Shown: positions 23,869 through 34,363 of the stretch, piece after piece
Numbering within the stretch: the stretch's first letter is position 1
How the letters are laid out: every line of letters begins with the position of its first letter
DNA from: Hofstenia miamia
Taxonomy: Eukaryota > Xenacoelomorpha > Acoela
DNA: 64,000 nt
Reading direction: 5' to 3'
Assembly: GCA_004352715.1 (NCBI GenBank)
Contig: SCFE01000007.1
Span: 596,086 to 660,085 of the forward strand
Notes under the pieces: model-generated
What the model was told of the DNA's origin: nothing
Seen by the model: only the letters and a program-made list of their open reading frames with translations
The model's database searches: none
Program-made: the position numbers and the translations under genes

Positions 23869-24250
23869 ATGCATTTTAATGAAAGCAACTTTGAAGATGG
23901 TGGTTTCGTTGACTGGGGCGTTGGTAATTTGTCAGATGCCGATTTAACAGTTTGGTTAATTTATATTTCCATTGTTATTATTGGTCTACCTGGCAATATT
24001 CTAGTAATCTACTGTTTTATATTCAGTCCCTATTTGAAAAAGTGGAAGAAGGAAACAAAGATGTCGATATTCATCATTTCTTTGGGAATTTGTGATGTTC
24101 TCACAAGTCTTAATGTCTGCGCATTTTATGTGTTTGGTAACCATGTTTCCCAATATATAAGCAATATATTTACATGCAAGGTAGATTACATTTATTTATG
24201 TTAAATATTTCGTTTATATTTGTTAAAAGAAGCATGTATATAATATGAGT

Positions 24251-24284
<34 letters not shown>

Positions 24285-25620
24285 NNNNNNNNNNNNNNNN
24301 NNNNNNNNNNNNNNNNNNNNNNNNNNNNNNNNNNNNNNNNNNNNNNNNNNNNNNNNNNNNNNNNNNNNNNNNNNNNNNNNNNNNNNNNNNNNNNNNNNNN
24401 NNNNNNNNNNNNNNNNNNNNNNNNNNNNNNNNNNNNNNNNNNNNNNNNNNNNNNNNNNNNNNNNNNNNNNNNNNNNNNNNNNNNNNNNNNNNNNNNNNNN
24501 NNNNNTATATATATATACATTGGTGTACAAAAGTCTGAAAGTAGCCATAAAATTGCACATACAGGGCTCCTTCATTTATCTGTGACAAATGCACGTGGTG
24601 AATATGAGTTTTGCATGATTGTTACATAGATGTCATCCAAAAATTTTTATTGATTTCATGCAAGTTTAATAATGAAAAGTTTTTTTAGTGTGTTTGAAAG
24701 ACTTGTAGTAAAAAATGGCAGTTTAATAAAGGTTTAGGCTCTATAGTGAGTATATTTCGAAATTTAAGAAATTCTACCTTTTTTAAAACAAATTTTTGCT
24801 AACAACGACTGTATAAATATTTTTCAAATAATCTTATTTTAATTTCATATGATGGCCATTGAAATTGATATATAATAAATTACACTTAAAACAATTTAGA
24901 TCTTTGGAAGTATGTATTTTTATGATGGCATAGCAATTGCATCTTCATGGCAAATCGCGATGGTAGCAGTTGAAAGATATTTAGCTGTTTGCCACCCAGT
25001 TTATCATAGAACAAAATTTTCAAATCTACATATATCTATCTTGATAATTATAACATATATTATGGGGTTCTGTACATTTTTCATTCACATGCCGATTTTA
25101 TTCTACATAAATGAAGAAGGAGTTTGCACTACTACATTTTTCGAGTTATCTTATGAAGTTAAGGTTTTCCAAGCAATTTCATCTCTAATATTTTTTCTAA
25201 TAATGCCTTCAGGGATAATAGTTGGCTTATATTCAAAGATTTATTCAACACTTAAAAAGGCGACACAAAGTGCGAATCTCAAGAAAGCTAGCCTGAATGT
25301 TCTAAAAACATCTGTAATTGTAAGCTTTCAATTATAAAACTAATGGTTTGCTATAAATCCAAATTATATACCATGAATTAATTTTTGCTTAGGTATACAT
25401 TGGGTTTGGAATATGCAATTTTCCAGCTGTTTTCTATTGGTTTTATGACATTTATATGCAGGTCGTTATTGATTTCAGTGGTCCACGTTGGCAAATCTTG
25501 ATGATACTCATGTCATTTAGTTGTTGCTTGAATCCTGTGATATATGCCTTCAGCATTCCTGAATTTCGTAAAGCAATTATGGATGTACTATTAGTGGTCG
25601 ATTTTTTTAAAACTAAATAA
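23869..25620 (+). CDS. Rhodopsin-like (class A) G protein-coupled receptor, three exons
   Basis: Exons 23869-24180, 24900-25319 and 25393-25620 join in phase 0 into 319 residues; both introns have GT...AG ends (TGCAAG|GTAGAT...TTTAG|A and GTAATT|GTAAGC...GCTTAG|G). Seven membrane segments can be traced. TM1 has G-x-P-G-N (IGLPGNILVIYCF), TM2 SLGICDVL, and TM3 ends in the E/DRY-type motif ERYLAVCHP. The Cys before TM3 (FTCK) and one in the second outer loop (EGVCTTTF) can form the usual disulphide. TM6 has CNFPAVFYW in place of CWxP, and TM7 has NPVIYAF (NPxxY). The N-terminus carries Asn-x-Ser sites. The layout resembles peptide or amine receptors of invertebrates; the ligand cannot be read from sequence. 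The start is the first Met after an upstream stop and leaves a short extracellular tail. Confidence 0.88.
24181..24899 (+). other. GPCR intron 1 with (TA)n, gap and transposon-end-like sequence
   Basis: The 719-base intron contains TA repeats around an N run (24285-24505). Immediately after comes CATTGGTGTACAAAAGTC (24519-24536), which looks like a mariner/Tc1 terminal repeat next to a TA target. No opposite end is seen. True intron length is uncertain because of the gap. Confidence 0.7.
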
Positions 25621-26689
25621 TTCAATAAATCGCAAAACCAAGCGTCTAATTGATGTCAATTTCTTTTAGGCTATAGTATTTAAGGAATTTGTATTGCACC
25701 AAAATTAACTGTTTTTAGGTTTTAAATTTATATAATTGCATTTATATTATTAAAATACTTACATTATTTCTTAATTTTGCATTTACCTAAAAAATGTAGA
25801 TGAAATATTATACTGCATGATTGAGCCCAAGAATTATCCTTGACTAGATTAAATTCGTTGTCAGGCTTAATTTTGACGTTATTGCTCAAAAATAGTTAAT
25901 TTGAGCACCTTTGGATGCACAAAATTGTTGTATTAATGAAGTATACTTTTCATCAAAAGCAACTTATTTTGAGAAAATTATTTAATAAATTAAGATTCAC
26001 TGCATTTCTTGATTAATGATCTCCACTAAAATATACTGGGCAGTGCATCATTTGAAAATGCAAAGCATATTTTGGGAAAATTGAGGAGCAAGTATGAAAA
26101 AATTGGTTTATACTGTTTATATTTAATAGGCATGCCCAAAAACTTCTCAAATTTCCAAATGGTATTATCTTAGACATTGTATATCATTTTCTACACAACC
26201 TTCTTTTTGACAAAAACGTAGAGTAATTTCAACTGAGTCGATTGTTGTAGCCTGTATTCAAAGTTAGATTCTTGAATAATGAAACTTTTGTGTTTACATA
26301 ATACTGTAAAGCAAACCTTTATCAAAAAATACTTGTAACCATTGAAGTTAGACGAAAAAATCGAATACTTTGCTATAATAAGTCTGCCAACAACTTAAGT
26401 AAAAATAGAATGCGACAATGAACAAATTTATTGAACCGATTCAAAAGCAACTTTCATACAATTTCTAGTAGAAATATAAATTTGTAATGATATTTTGATG
26501 CCAGTAGGGTCATTTACTTAAGCTTCACCTTATTTTAATTAGTGCTTATAGTGTTTGAGTTGTTTACCCTTATTTAGTTTCTATTTACGTGATAACATGT
26601 TCAGTTTGGTGGTTTTGTATAAACTGTTGTAATGCTTAGTAAATTAGTTTGTGTTCAACGTTTATTTACAGTCACTTTGAAACGATGCT
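25621..26689. other. AT-rich stretch without a recognised gene
   Basis: 3' flank of the GPCR gene. AATAAA occurs at 25624-25629 directly behind the stop codon and could serve as a polyadenylation signal. Nothing else is recognised. Confidence 0.5.
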
Positions 26690-26759
26690 AATATATATAT
26701 ATTTATATATTTATATATATTATGTCGAACCTTCGAATGTCTGAATATTTGTTGCACCA

Positions 26760-26793
<34 letters not shown>

Positions 26794-26951
26794 NNNNNNN
26801 NNNNNNNNNNNNNNNNNNNNNNNNNNNNNNNNNNNNNNNNNNNNNNNNNNNNNNNNNNNNNNNNNNNNNNNNNNNNNNNNNNNNNNNNNNNNNNNNNNNN
26901 NNNNNNNNNNNNNNNNNNNNNNNNNNNNNNNNNNNNNNNNNNNNNNNNNNN

Positions 26952-26982
<31 letters not shown>
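26690..26982. repeat. (TA)n microsatellite with gap
   Basis: Degenerate TA repeat at 26690-26720, pure TA at 26762-26793, N run 26794-26951, TA again to 26982, adjoining the 3' end of the Penelope-like element. Confidence 0.95.
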
Positions 26983-26993
26983 TATATAAAAAC

Positions 26994-27060
26994 AAATTTA
27001 TTCGAAATCATACATGTTTCGCTACATAATCATAGCTTCATCAGTGATGAAATTGAGGGA
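26994..27060 (-). ncRNA. Hammerhead ribozyme motif (Penelope-type, minimal stem III)
   Basis: On the minus strand the catalytic core is complete and in order. CUGAUGA lies at 27044-27038, and stem II is GCUA/UAGC closed by an 8-base loop. GAAAC lies at 27020-27016, a two-pair stem III (AC/GU) follows with loop AU, and the cleavage position is after the A at 27011. Stem I pairs AUCA (27048-27045) with UGAU (27010-27007); after an internal loop a second helix can form between CAAUUU and AAAUUUG at about 27055 and 26995. It lies just past the stop of the GIY-YIG ORF. Such tiny-stem-III hammerheads are known in Penelope-like elements. Activity is not shown. Confidence 0.75.
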
Positions 27061-27074
27061 AATTATAGATGGCT

Positions 27075-27467
27075 TTAGAATAAATGTAATACTTTGAAAC
27101 TATTTAATTTTTTATTTAGTAGATTGATGTTGCATTCTTTTATAATAATTGCTTCGGCTATTTTCGTGTCATTGGTTTTAGTTATATTAAAATTTTCTTT
27201 CTGTGGCTGATGGTAATGACAATAAATTTCAGATTTTAAATAGCCTTTAAGGTGTTCTTTTGTCCTAGTTTGTAGATGTCGTCTTGTTTCCCCAATGTAT
27301 GAGGCTGAACACTCATCACAATTATATTTGTAGACAATGGAGGAAACCAAGTGCATTGGAATAGGATCTTTGTTACTGAAAAATGATGAAGTCTTTGTTG
27401 AAGTAAATGTTGGAATTATTTTTGTTTCATTATATTCAATTGAATTACATTATTAAGGCAAAAGTAA
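27075..27467 (-). pseudogene. Penelope-like element, GIY-YIG endonuclease 3' end
   Basis: A minus-strand frame opens at about 27467 and ends at 27075. It reads SNKDPIPMHLVSSIVYKYNC, then DECSASYIGETRRHLQTRTKEHL, which holds the GIY-YIG nuclease strands (here VYKY and YIG), the C-x2-C pair between them and the catalytic Arg helix (R..RT.EH). The catalytic Glu lies in TKIAEAIII near the C-terminus. This domain is the C-terminal part of Penelope-like retroelement ORFs, where it nicks target DNA. The RT part that should lie upstream is missing, so the copy is 5'-truncated. The last part of the domain may be active in sequence but has no RT. The hammerhead motif lies directly downstream. Confidence 0.85.
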
Positions 27468-27888
27468 TAGAAATTTAATGTCACTAGTAAAAAAATTTTT
27501 CTGCATCCATATATAACTTGATATTTTTTGTCAAACGTTTTCAAAATATTTGCAAATTATTCTTACATAATTTAATGAATAATTGCTACATTTTTAGCAA
27601 ACACCTTAATATCTTATCAAGTTTTGTAATTTATGGAAGAAGTTACCAAGATCGTACCAATTATTGCAAATTTCATTGACAAAACCTGGATTCAAGAAAT
27701 GAAATTTTAAATATATTGATTTCATGATATCATATTTTAAAAAATATTTTGAAAATTATCCAAAGATTTGTTAAATATCTTTGAATAAACTGCTAAGCTT
27801 AAATATAGTAACATTTTAGCATTATGAAAATTTCTGGCTTTCACTATTTGTTCAACATTTTCCATTTTTCGGTGAACATATTTATATA
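27468..27888. other. AT-rich stretch without a recognised gene
   Basis: Spacer between the Penelope-like remnant and the Tc1-like transposon; nothing recognised. Confidence 0.5.
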
Positions 27889-28090
27889 CAGTACTGGCCA
27901 AAAGTTTGGGAACAGTAACCCGTTTAAAGCATGTTTTATGTTATTTCCTGGAAACTTTGTAAAATTCCTGGAATTCCCAATTTTTTCTTAGCATATACAA
28001 CAGATTCATTTAGCCAATCAAATTAACACAACTTTAGATTTACACACAATACATTCTTACTGAAAAAGCACTATCATTATAGTTTGAAAT

Positions 28091-28956
28091 ATGGTCTGTG
28101 GTAGTGAAACTTCAACAACAAAGCGTGCTCAAATTCATATCTTGTACAAGGAGGGATTCAATTATCACGCTATAGCTGTTATAATGGGCAGGTCAGTATC
28201 TTCGTTATCCAGAAGTGTTACTCACTATCAGCAACTGCAAAATTTTTCCTCGCGCAAGCAGTCTGGAATACCAAATGTGACAACCCCTCAGACTAACCGT
28301 CTCATTCACCGTTATGTCTTCAATCAACCATTCTCTTCATCTTCTAAAGTCAAAGCAAATCTAGGTGTGGTAGTGCAGAATGTATCAACATGCACCAATT
28401 GAATACTACTTTTGACCTTCCATCTTGCAAACCGGCAGCCAAACCCGGATTGTTTTCAAAGAACATTCGAGACCACTTCAGCTTCTGCAGGCAATACCAA
28501 CACTACACCCCTGAGATGTGGCATCAAGTAATGTTTAGTAACGAATCCAAGATTTGCCAGTTATTATCATACTTGCAACACATTCAATGACCAAGAAACC
28601 AAAGATTCAACACATGTTACACAAAACAAACTGTTTGCTCAGCACCTTCTACGATGATTTGGGGTGCTATGACTGCGAATGGGCGTGCTGGTCTGCATTT
28701 TGTTCCTCACAATGAGACAGTCACAGCCAAGGCCTACCTCAAAATAATTCAGGAGAAAGTTCCTATGTTTATGCAGCTTCACAGAACACCTGTATTACAA
28801 CAAGATGGTGCTCCTTGCCACAGCGCCAAAGTTGTGAAACAGTGGATTGCATCACAAGACTTTCGGCTGCTTGAGAACTGGTCGGGAAACTCCCCAGATC
28901 TCAACGTCATAGAAAATTGCTGGCATCACATCAAAAACTGTCTGAGGAAGTGGTAA
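28091..28956 (+). pseudogene. Tc1-like transposase, first copy
   Basis: The N-terminal helix-turn-helix region is KRAQIHILYKEGFNYHAIAV followed by MGRSVSSLSRSVTHY and SGIPNVTTPQT (28091-28360). The catalytic part follows in two further frames. MFSNESKI stands at the first catalytic Asp, which is replaced by Asn. Then come MIWGAMTANGRAGLHFVP, LQQDGAPCHSAKVVKQWI with the second Asp, and NSPDLNVIENCWHHIK with the Glu. I count 35 residues between Asp and Glu. Frameshifts near 28380 and 28600 and the Asn replacement make it inactive. Tc1 transposases cut and paste the element at TA sites. Confidence 0.85.
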
Positions 28957-28966
28957 TACACATCAN

Positions 28967-29640
28967 CAAACTGGCAGCCAAACCCTGATTGTCTTCAAAG
29001 AACATTCTAGACCGGTTGCGTTCTGCAGGCAATACCAACACTACACCCCTGAGATTTGGCATTAAGTAATGTTTAGTGACTAATCCAAGATTTGCCAGTT
29101 TACATCATACCGGCCACACGTTCGATTACCAAGAAACCAAAGGTTCAACACATGCGAAACCTTTCTGCTCAGCACCTTCTGTGATGATTTGGGATGCTAT
29201 AACTGTGAATCGGCGTGCTGGTCTGCATTTTGTTCCTCACAATGAGACAGTTACAGCCAAGGCTTACCTCAAAATAATTCAAGTAGAAAGTTCCCATATT
29301 TATGCAGCTTCGCAGAACATCTGTACTATAACAAGATGGTGCTCCTTGCCACAGCGCCAAAGTTGTGAAACAGTTGATTGCATCACAAGACTTTCGGCTT
29401 CTTGAAAACTGGCCGGGAAACTCCCCAGATCTCAACGTCATAGAAAATTGCTGGCATCACATCAAAAACTGTCTGAGGAAGTGGTAATACACATCACTCG
29501 ACGATCTGAATGAGCAAATTAAAGTGGTATGGTGCACAGAGATTACTGATGAGTATTGTAGAAAGCTGGTCGAGTCAATGTCAAATCACATTGCAGCGTG
29601 TTTGGCCAATAATGGGCAAAATATTAATGAGTTTTTCTGA
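28967..29640 (+). pseudogene. Tc1-like transposase, duplicated second copy
   Basis: The sequence from CAAACTGGCAGCCAAACCC (28967) to about 29496 repeats 28425-28956 with scattered differences. It begins directly after a single N (28966). In this copy the first catalytic Asp is kept (FSD) but followed by a stop, and frameshifts break the DGAPCH region near 29310. It continues past the duplication into the C-terminus (DDLNEQIKVVWCTEITDEY in translation near 29500), which the first copy lacks. So the C-terminal end of the gene exists only here. Confidence 0.8.
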
Positions 29641-29784
29641 ATTAACTATTTACTGTCTACATGGTGTTATCATATTTTTTCTACATTGTGTTATTATATT
29701 GTTTCTACATTGCGTTTTTTAGTGTAAAGTACAAAAATTTCTAAATTTGGAAAGTTTTCCCAAACTCTTGGCCAGTACTGAATA

Positions 29785-29960
29785 CATATATATATATATA
29801 TATATATATANNNNNNNNNNNNNNNNNNNNNNNNNNNNNNNNNNNNNNNNNNNNNNNNNNNNNNNNNNNNNNNNNNNNNNNNNNNNNNNNNNNNNNNNNN
29901 NNNNNNNNNNNNNNNNNNNNNNNNNNNNNNNNNNNNNNNNNNNNNNTATAAATATATATA
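29785..29960. repeat. (TA)n microsatellite with gap
   Basis: TA repeat directly beside the transposon end, N run 29811-29946, then TATAAATATATATAC. Confidence 0.95.
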
Positions 29961-32050
29961 CTGTGGTAGGGCCCTAACCTTTACCCCTAAAGATAGGCTT
30001 GTCAGTTTGTCCTTCCCGTATCCTAAGCCCGTTACACACGTAGCTAATTGCTTCTTAACTAAAATAGCTTGACAGTCATAACGCGTACTAATGTAGTTAT
30101 GTCAAAACCCAAATGAAGTACATTAAGTCATACTTAAGTCTTGTTTCCAGAAGAAGTTCGATCAATTTATCACAATAATTGACAACACATCAAACATTGT
30201 GGAAGTAATTTTAATGTTCTACTGATTAATCATTTACTGAAAACGAATTTTTATTTATCATAATAGTACACTACACTTCTTGTATGACCTTGCAAAGTAA
30301 ATAAATTACATTAATTCAGTTCGAATTATATGGAACGTCATAAGTACACAACTCATGATTCTCAAGTCACTATTTCCATGTTAACAAGTGCGTTAGTAAC
30401 TTTAAAAGTCATTGATTTCCATAAATCTGCTGTACAGATGTGCATTTTAAGATAATAACGCAATGTTTTAGGATTTGAAATTACGATTTTGTATTGAAGA
30501 ACTTATAATAAAAGATTATTGTAAAAAATTTATTGTTCTATCAACTAGATGCAATTTTACCATTAAATTTTAAACAATTTCATGATAAAGTTAAAAGTTG
30601 CTTCCATTTTGCAATATTTACAAAAATATTTATGATGGTTAAGACGCTGCTGTTAAGTCTTTGCAAGTGCGTATAGCTCTTAGAAATAGCGTTTATATTT
30701 AACGTTTAAAGTTATTGACGCATTAGTTAACATAGGTTCTCATATTAATGCGCTATCAGAAAATGACAGTTAAAAGAAACCCTCTAATTTTGAATAATGC
30801 AAGTAATTTTATGTGGTGTAGTATAATATTTTATGTGGCATGTTGTAATTTTTGTTGCAAATCTATATGAAGTTTAGTTTTTCACGGAATACATATACGT
30901 AAATAGATATATAAAATAGATAGATACAAAATACGTATCTATCAATTGCTCTAATCTACTTTAAATTGTATTAAGAATTGATATATCTGAACAATAAAGT
31001 TTACAGCCCGTATTCTTGGCCCGGGCTCGGTACGTTCCCTACCATAAAATATATATATATATATATATTGTATATTGTGTGCGAGCTTGCGAGTCAATGT
31101 TGGTAGTATAAAAACTTGGAATATTTCTGGCCGAAGTCTAAGATATGGCACATTTGAAAACTTAGGAAATTTCTTAAGAAGAAAGGTTTATTCATTAAGA
31201 AACTAGAACGGCATGACAAACTAGTACAATATACGCTGTCATAAATACTTGAACAAGAATGAGCTTTTTACATAGTTTCTTAAAAAATCAGATTTGCAAA
31301 TATGTACAATCACGTTAAGGTACATTTATTTCTTTGTAGTTCAAGAAAGTTATGATTACGAATTTTAAATTCATATAGTTTGTGCTCAAGGCCGAAATAA
31401 ATATGAAGATATTTAAAATTCCTTAAAAATTGTACACCTTAGAACAAGAAGTTGGTAAGATATGCCCAAATGGTCCCTTCGTAAGAATTTTCAAAATTAC
31501 CATACACTCCTCGTAGACAATTTCATAGGGTAGTAGATAACGGGTTAAATGTTCCCCCAAAAATGTGGAGACCAAAGACAAATGTTGTGTGCTGGTTTGG
31601 GTTACACCTCTAATTATTCGGGCCGAACCTTGGGTAAAAAATGTAGACCTCTAACTATGTGGCAAAAACAAGTCATCCTGTAATGTGTACATACAAGTCA
31701 TCCTGTAATGTGTACATGTATATTGTAGTATATTTGCATCCCTAAGTTGTAAATTGATAATATGTGTCGATTTAGTAATATCGTGACGATAAGCAATGTA
31801 CAATTAGTGACTTAATATTCTTTGGATTCTGATTGGTTGCTCGTACGAGGAATCCATTTTGTTTGCGTAATTTGAATATCAGATATCACAGTAGTTTTAA
31901 ATATTTTGTTCTGCTATTACTCACCGTTTGATCACAAGTGAGTGACTGTTTTCTATTATTTGTAAATACTTAAATGTGTGATTTCTGTTAATTTAAGTTT
32001 TGCTACCCTAGCTTCCAGTTGCTTTTATTTTAACTATTATAGATTTCCCC
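29961..32050. other. AT-rich stretch; short tandem duplication
   Basis: No gene recognised. (TA)n at 31049-31068. ACAAGTCATCCTGTAATGTG recurs at about 31668 and 31694 (period 26). Confidence 0.5.
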
Positions 32051-33050
32051 NNNNNNNNNNNNNNNNNNNNNNNNNNNNNNNNNNNNNNNNNNNNNNNNNN
32101 NNNNNNNNNNNNNNNNNNNNNNNNNNNNNNNNNNNNNNNNNNNNNNNNNNNNNNNNNNNNNNNNNNNNNNNNNNNNNNNNNNNNNNNNNNNNNNNNNNNN
32201 NNNNNNNNNNNNNNNNNNNNNNNNNNNNNNNNNNNNNNNNNNNNNNNNNNNNNNNNNNNNNNNNNNNNNNNNNNNNNNNNNNNNNNNNNNNNNNNNNNNN
32301 NNNNNNNNNNNNNNNNNNNNNNNNNNNNNNNNNNNNNNNNNNNNNNNNNNNNNNNNNNNNNNNNNNNNNNNNNNNNNNNNNNNNNNNNNNNNNNNNNNNN
32401 NNNNNNNNNNNNNNNNNNNNNNNNNNNNNNNNNNNNNNNNNNNNNNNNNNNNNNNNNNNNNNNNNNNNNNNNNNNNNNNNNNNNNNNNNNNNNNNNNNNN
32501 NNNNNNNNNNNNNNNNNNNNNNNNNNNNNNNNNNNNNNNNNNNNNNNNNNNNNNNNNNNNNNNNNNNNNNNNNNNNNNNNNNNNNNNNNNNNNNNNNNNN
32601 NNNNNNNNNNNNNNNNNNNNNNNNNNNNNNNNNNNNNNNNNNNNNNNNNNNNNNNNNNNNNNNNNNNNNNNNNNNNNNNNNNNNNNNNNNNNNNNNNNNN
32701 NNNNNNNNNNNNNNNNNNNNNNNNNNNNNNNNNNNNNNNNNNNNNNNNNNNNNNNNNNNNNNNNNNNNNNNNNNNNNNNNNNNNNNNNNNNNNNNNNNNN
32801 NNNNNNNNNNNNNNNNNNNNNNNNNNNNNNNNNNNNNNNNNNNNNNNNNNNNNNNNNNNNNNNNNNNNNNNNNNNNNNNNNNNNNNNNNNNNNNNNNNNN
32901 NNNNNNNNNNNNNNNNNNNNNNNNNNNNNNNNNNNNNNNNNNNNNNNNNNNNNNNNNNNNNNNNNNNNNNNNNNNNNNNNNNNNNNNNNNNNNNNNNNNN
33001 NNNNNNNNNNNNNNNNNNNNNNNNNNNNNNNNNNNNNNNNNNNNNNNNNN
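32051..33050. other. Scaffold gap of 1000 N
   Basis: Exactly 1000 N; it cuts the reverse-transcriptase-type element on its right. Confidence 0.95.
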
Positions 33051-34146
33051 AGTAAGAGAAGCACCACAAAGAAAAGGTGTTAGAAACTCAGGAACACCTT
33101 TGCGAGCAAGCAAGTTAACCATGAGAGTTATTTTATTTAAACAAGACTGTGATTGTTCGGCAACCTTGCAATTAATTGCATGAATAAAATGTTCAGGATA
33201 CATTTTAGTTGGACCAGATGAAGTGCCAGATGGGAAAGCTGTTAAGGCTTTAAGGACAGCATCACAATCCATTTGATAAGCCGGGAATTCTGAAACGGAC
33301 TTTGTTGGTGAATTTTCAAGTGGATGTAATTTTTCCAGTTTTTTGAAATTTTCGGTAGTGCCAAGAGCTAGTTCCTCTGAGATTAAAAGCTTTTCAGCAC
33401 GGCCGAACTGTCCAACTTCACAAAGCTGAAGTGACCTTCGAATTTGAACAGGACTTGAAGCATCTTTTCAAGATCTCTGTATAGAATGATCAACACCTTC
33501 TTTATAAAGATTCACTATATCATCTTCTCGCCATCTTTGGATTCTATTCCTTATTATTTCAACAAGTGGGTTTCTACTTTTTTCCCACCACTTTTGGGTG
33601 CTCTTACAATGCACTTAGAAACAGCAAATAATTTTATCCAGCTTTTTTCTCCGTTAGGATTCAAAAGACAGCCATTCAGTAACGAAACAAGGACACGAGA
33701 TCATTCTAAGCGAACACTTTTGGGATGTAGCAGATTGTTGGAACATCAGATTTGTAAATTTCGATAAGAGAAGGAAGACTGTGGTGAGGTGGCTCGGAAC
33801 TAATAGAATTATCAGATGAAATTGAATCATTCAGTCTAAGTTTATCAAAATATTGAGTGAGACTTGTTCCTACTATTGAGGGCTGATCAAAAGTTGTTGT
33901 AGGTGGACTATATTTGGGACATCAGAATTGTATGACATTGTTAGAATTATTAATACCAGCAAATTGAAAATGAACCCATTTCTTGCATGACAAACATTGA
34001 ATACAAGAATTTGGACAGCTTAGATGACATATCACACATAAATATTTGATCACCATATCATTATAACCTTTCAAGCTGGCTATGTCTCGGTTTTGATCTT
34101 TATAGATGTTGTAAAAATATTGTATGCATAAATCACCCTCCATCAA
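33051..34146 (-). pseudogene. RT-type retroelement, 5' part with PHD-like finger
   Basis: Minus-strand coding in several frames. 34146-33922 holds a zinc-finger pattern (YLCVICH, then CIQCLSCKKWVHFQFAGI, then CPKY after a stop) like a PHD finger. Near 33620 a frame gives VSKCIVRAPKSGGKK. From 33465 follows RRSLQLCEVGQFGRAEKLL, and at 33272-33051 VLKALTAFPSGTSSGPTK with a helical region ending at the gap. This order (finger, FPKCVL-like block, RRC..L...GQ..KAL block, FP.GT..GP block) is the N-terminal part of a widespread invertebrate family annotated as reverse-transcriptase proteins; the RT domain itself would lie in the gap. Stops and frameshifts indicate decay. Confidence 0.55.
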
Positions 34147-34344
34147 TTAAGTTTGTTGACAACTTGTAGATATCTTTATCAATGATTACGACCGTGGTCA
34201 GTGAATTTTTCTGCCTCTTTGATGGGATATTGAAAGACATTGATAGTGAGTGAACAACACAGATAATGTCCTAATAGAAGGGTTAATTTTATGTGCTGTT
34301 TTAAACGGCACTTGTCTCAGCAGCCGATCTAGTTCAATATTTAG

Positions 34345-34363
34345 GGGGGGGGNGGGGGGGGCC
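34345..34363. repeat. Poly-G run with N
   Basis: GGGGGGGG, N, GGGGGGGG; probably an assembly or sequencing artefact. Confidence 0.8.

Larger units (their letters stand above)
27889..29780 (+). mobile_element. Tc1-like DNA transposon with terminal inverted repeats
   Basis: CAGTACTGGCCAAAAGTTTG at 27889-27908 is matched inversely at 29757-29780, where the mirrored copy differs at one base. The left end is preceded by TA (27887-27888), the Tc1/mariner target; the right end is followed by AATA, so one copy of the target duplication is altered. The transposase lies inside on the plus strand. The element has an internal duplication of about 540 bases. Confidence 0.85.
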
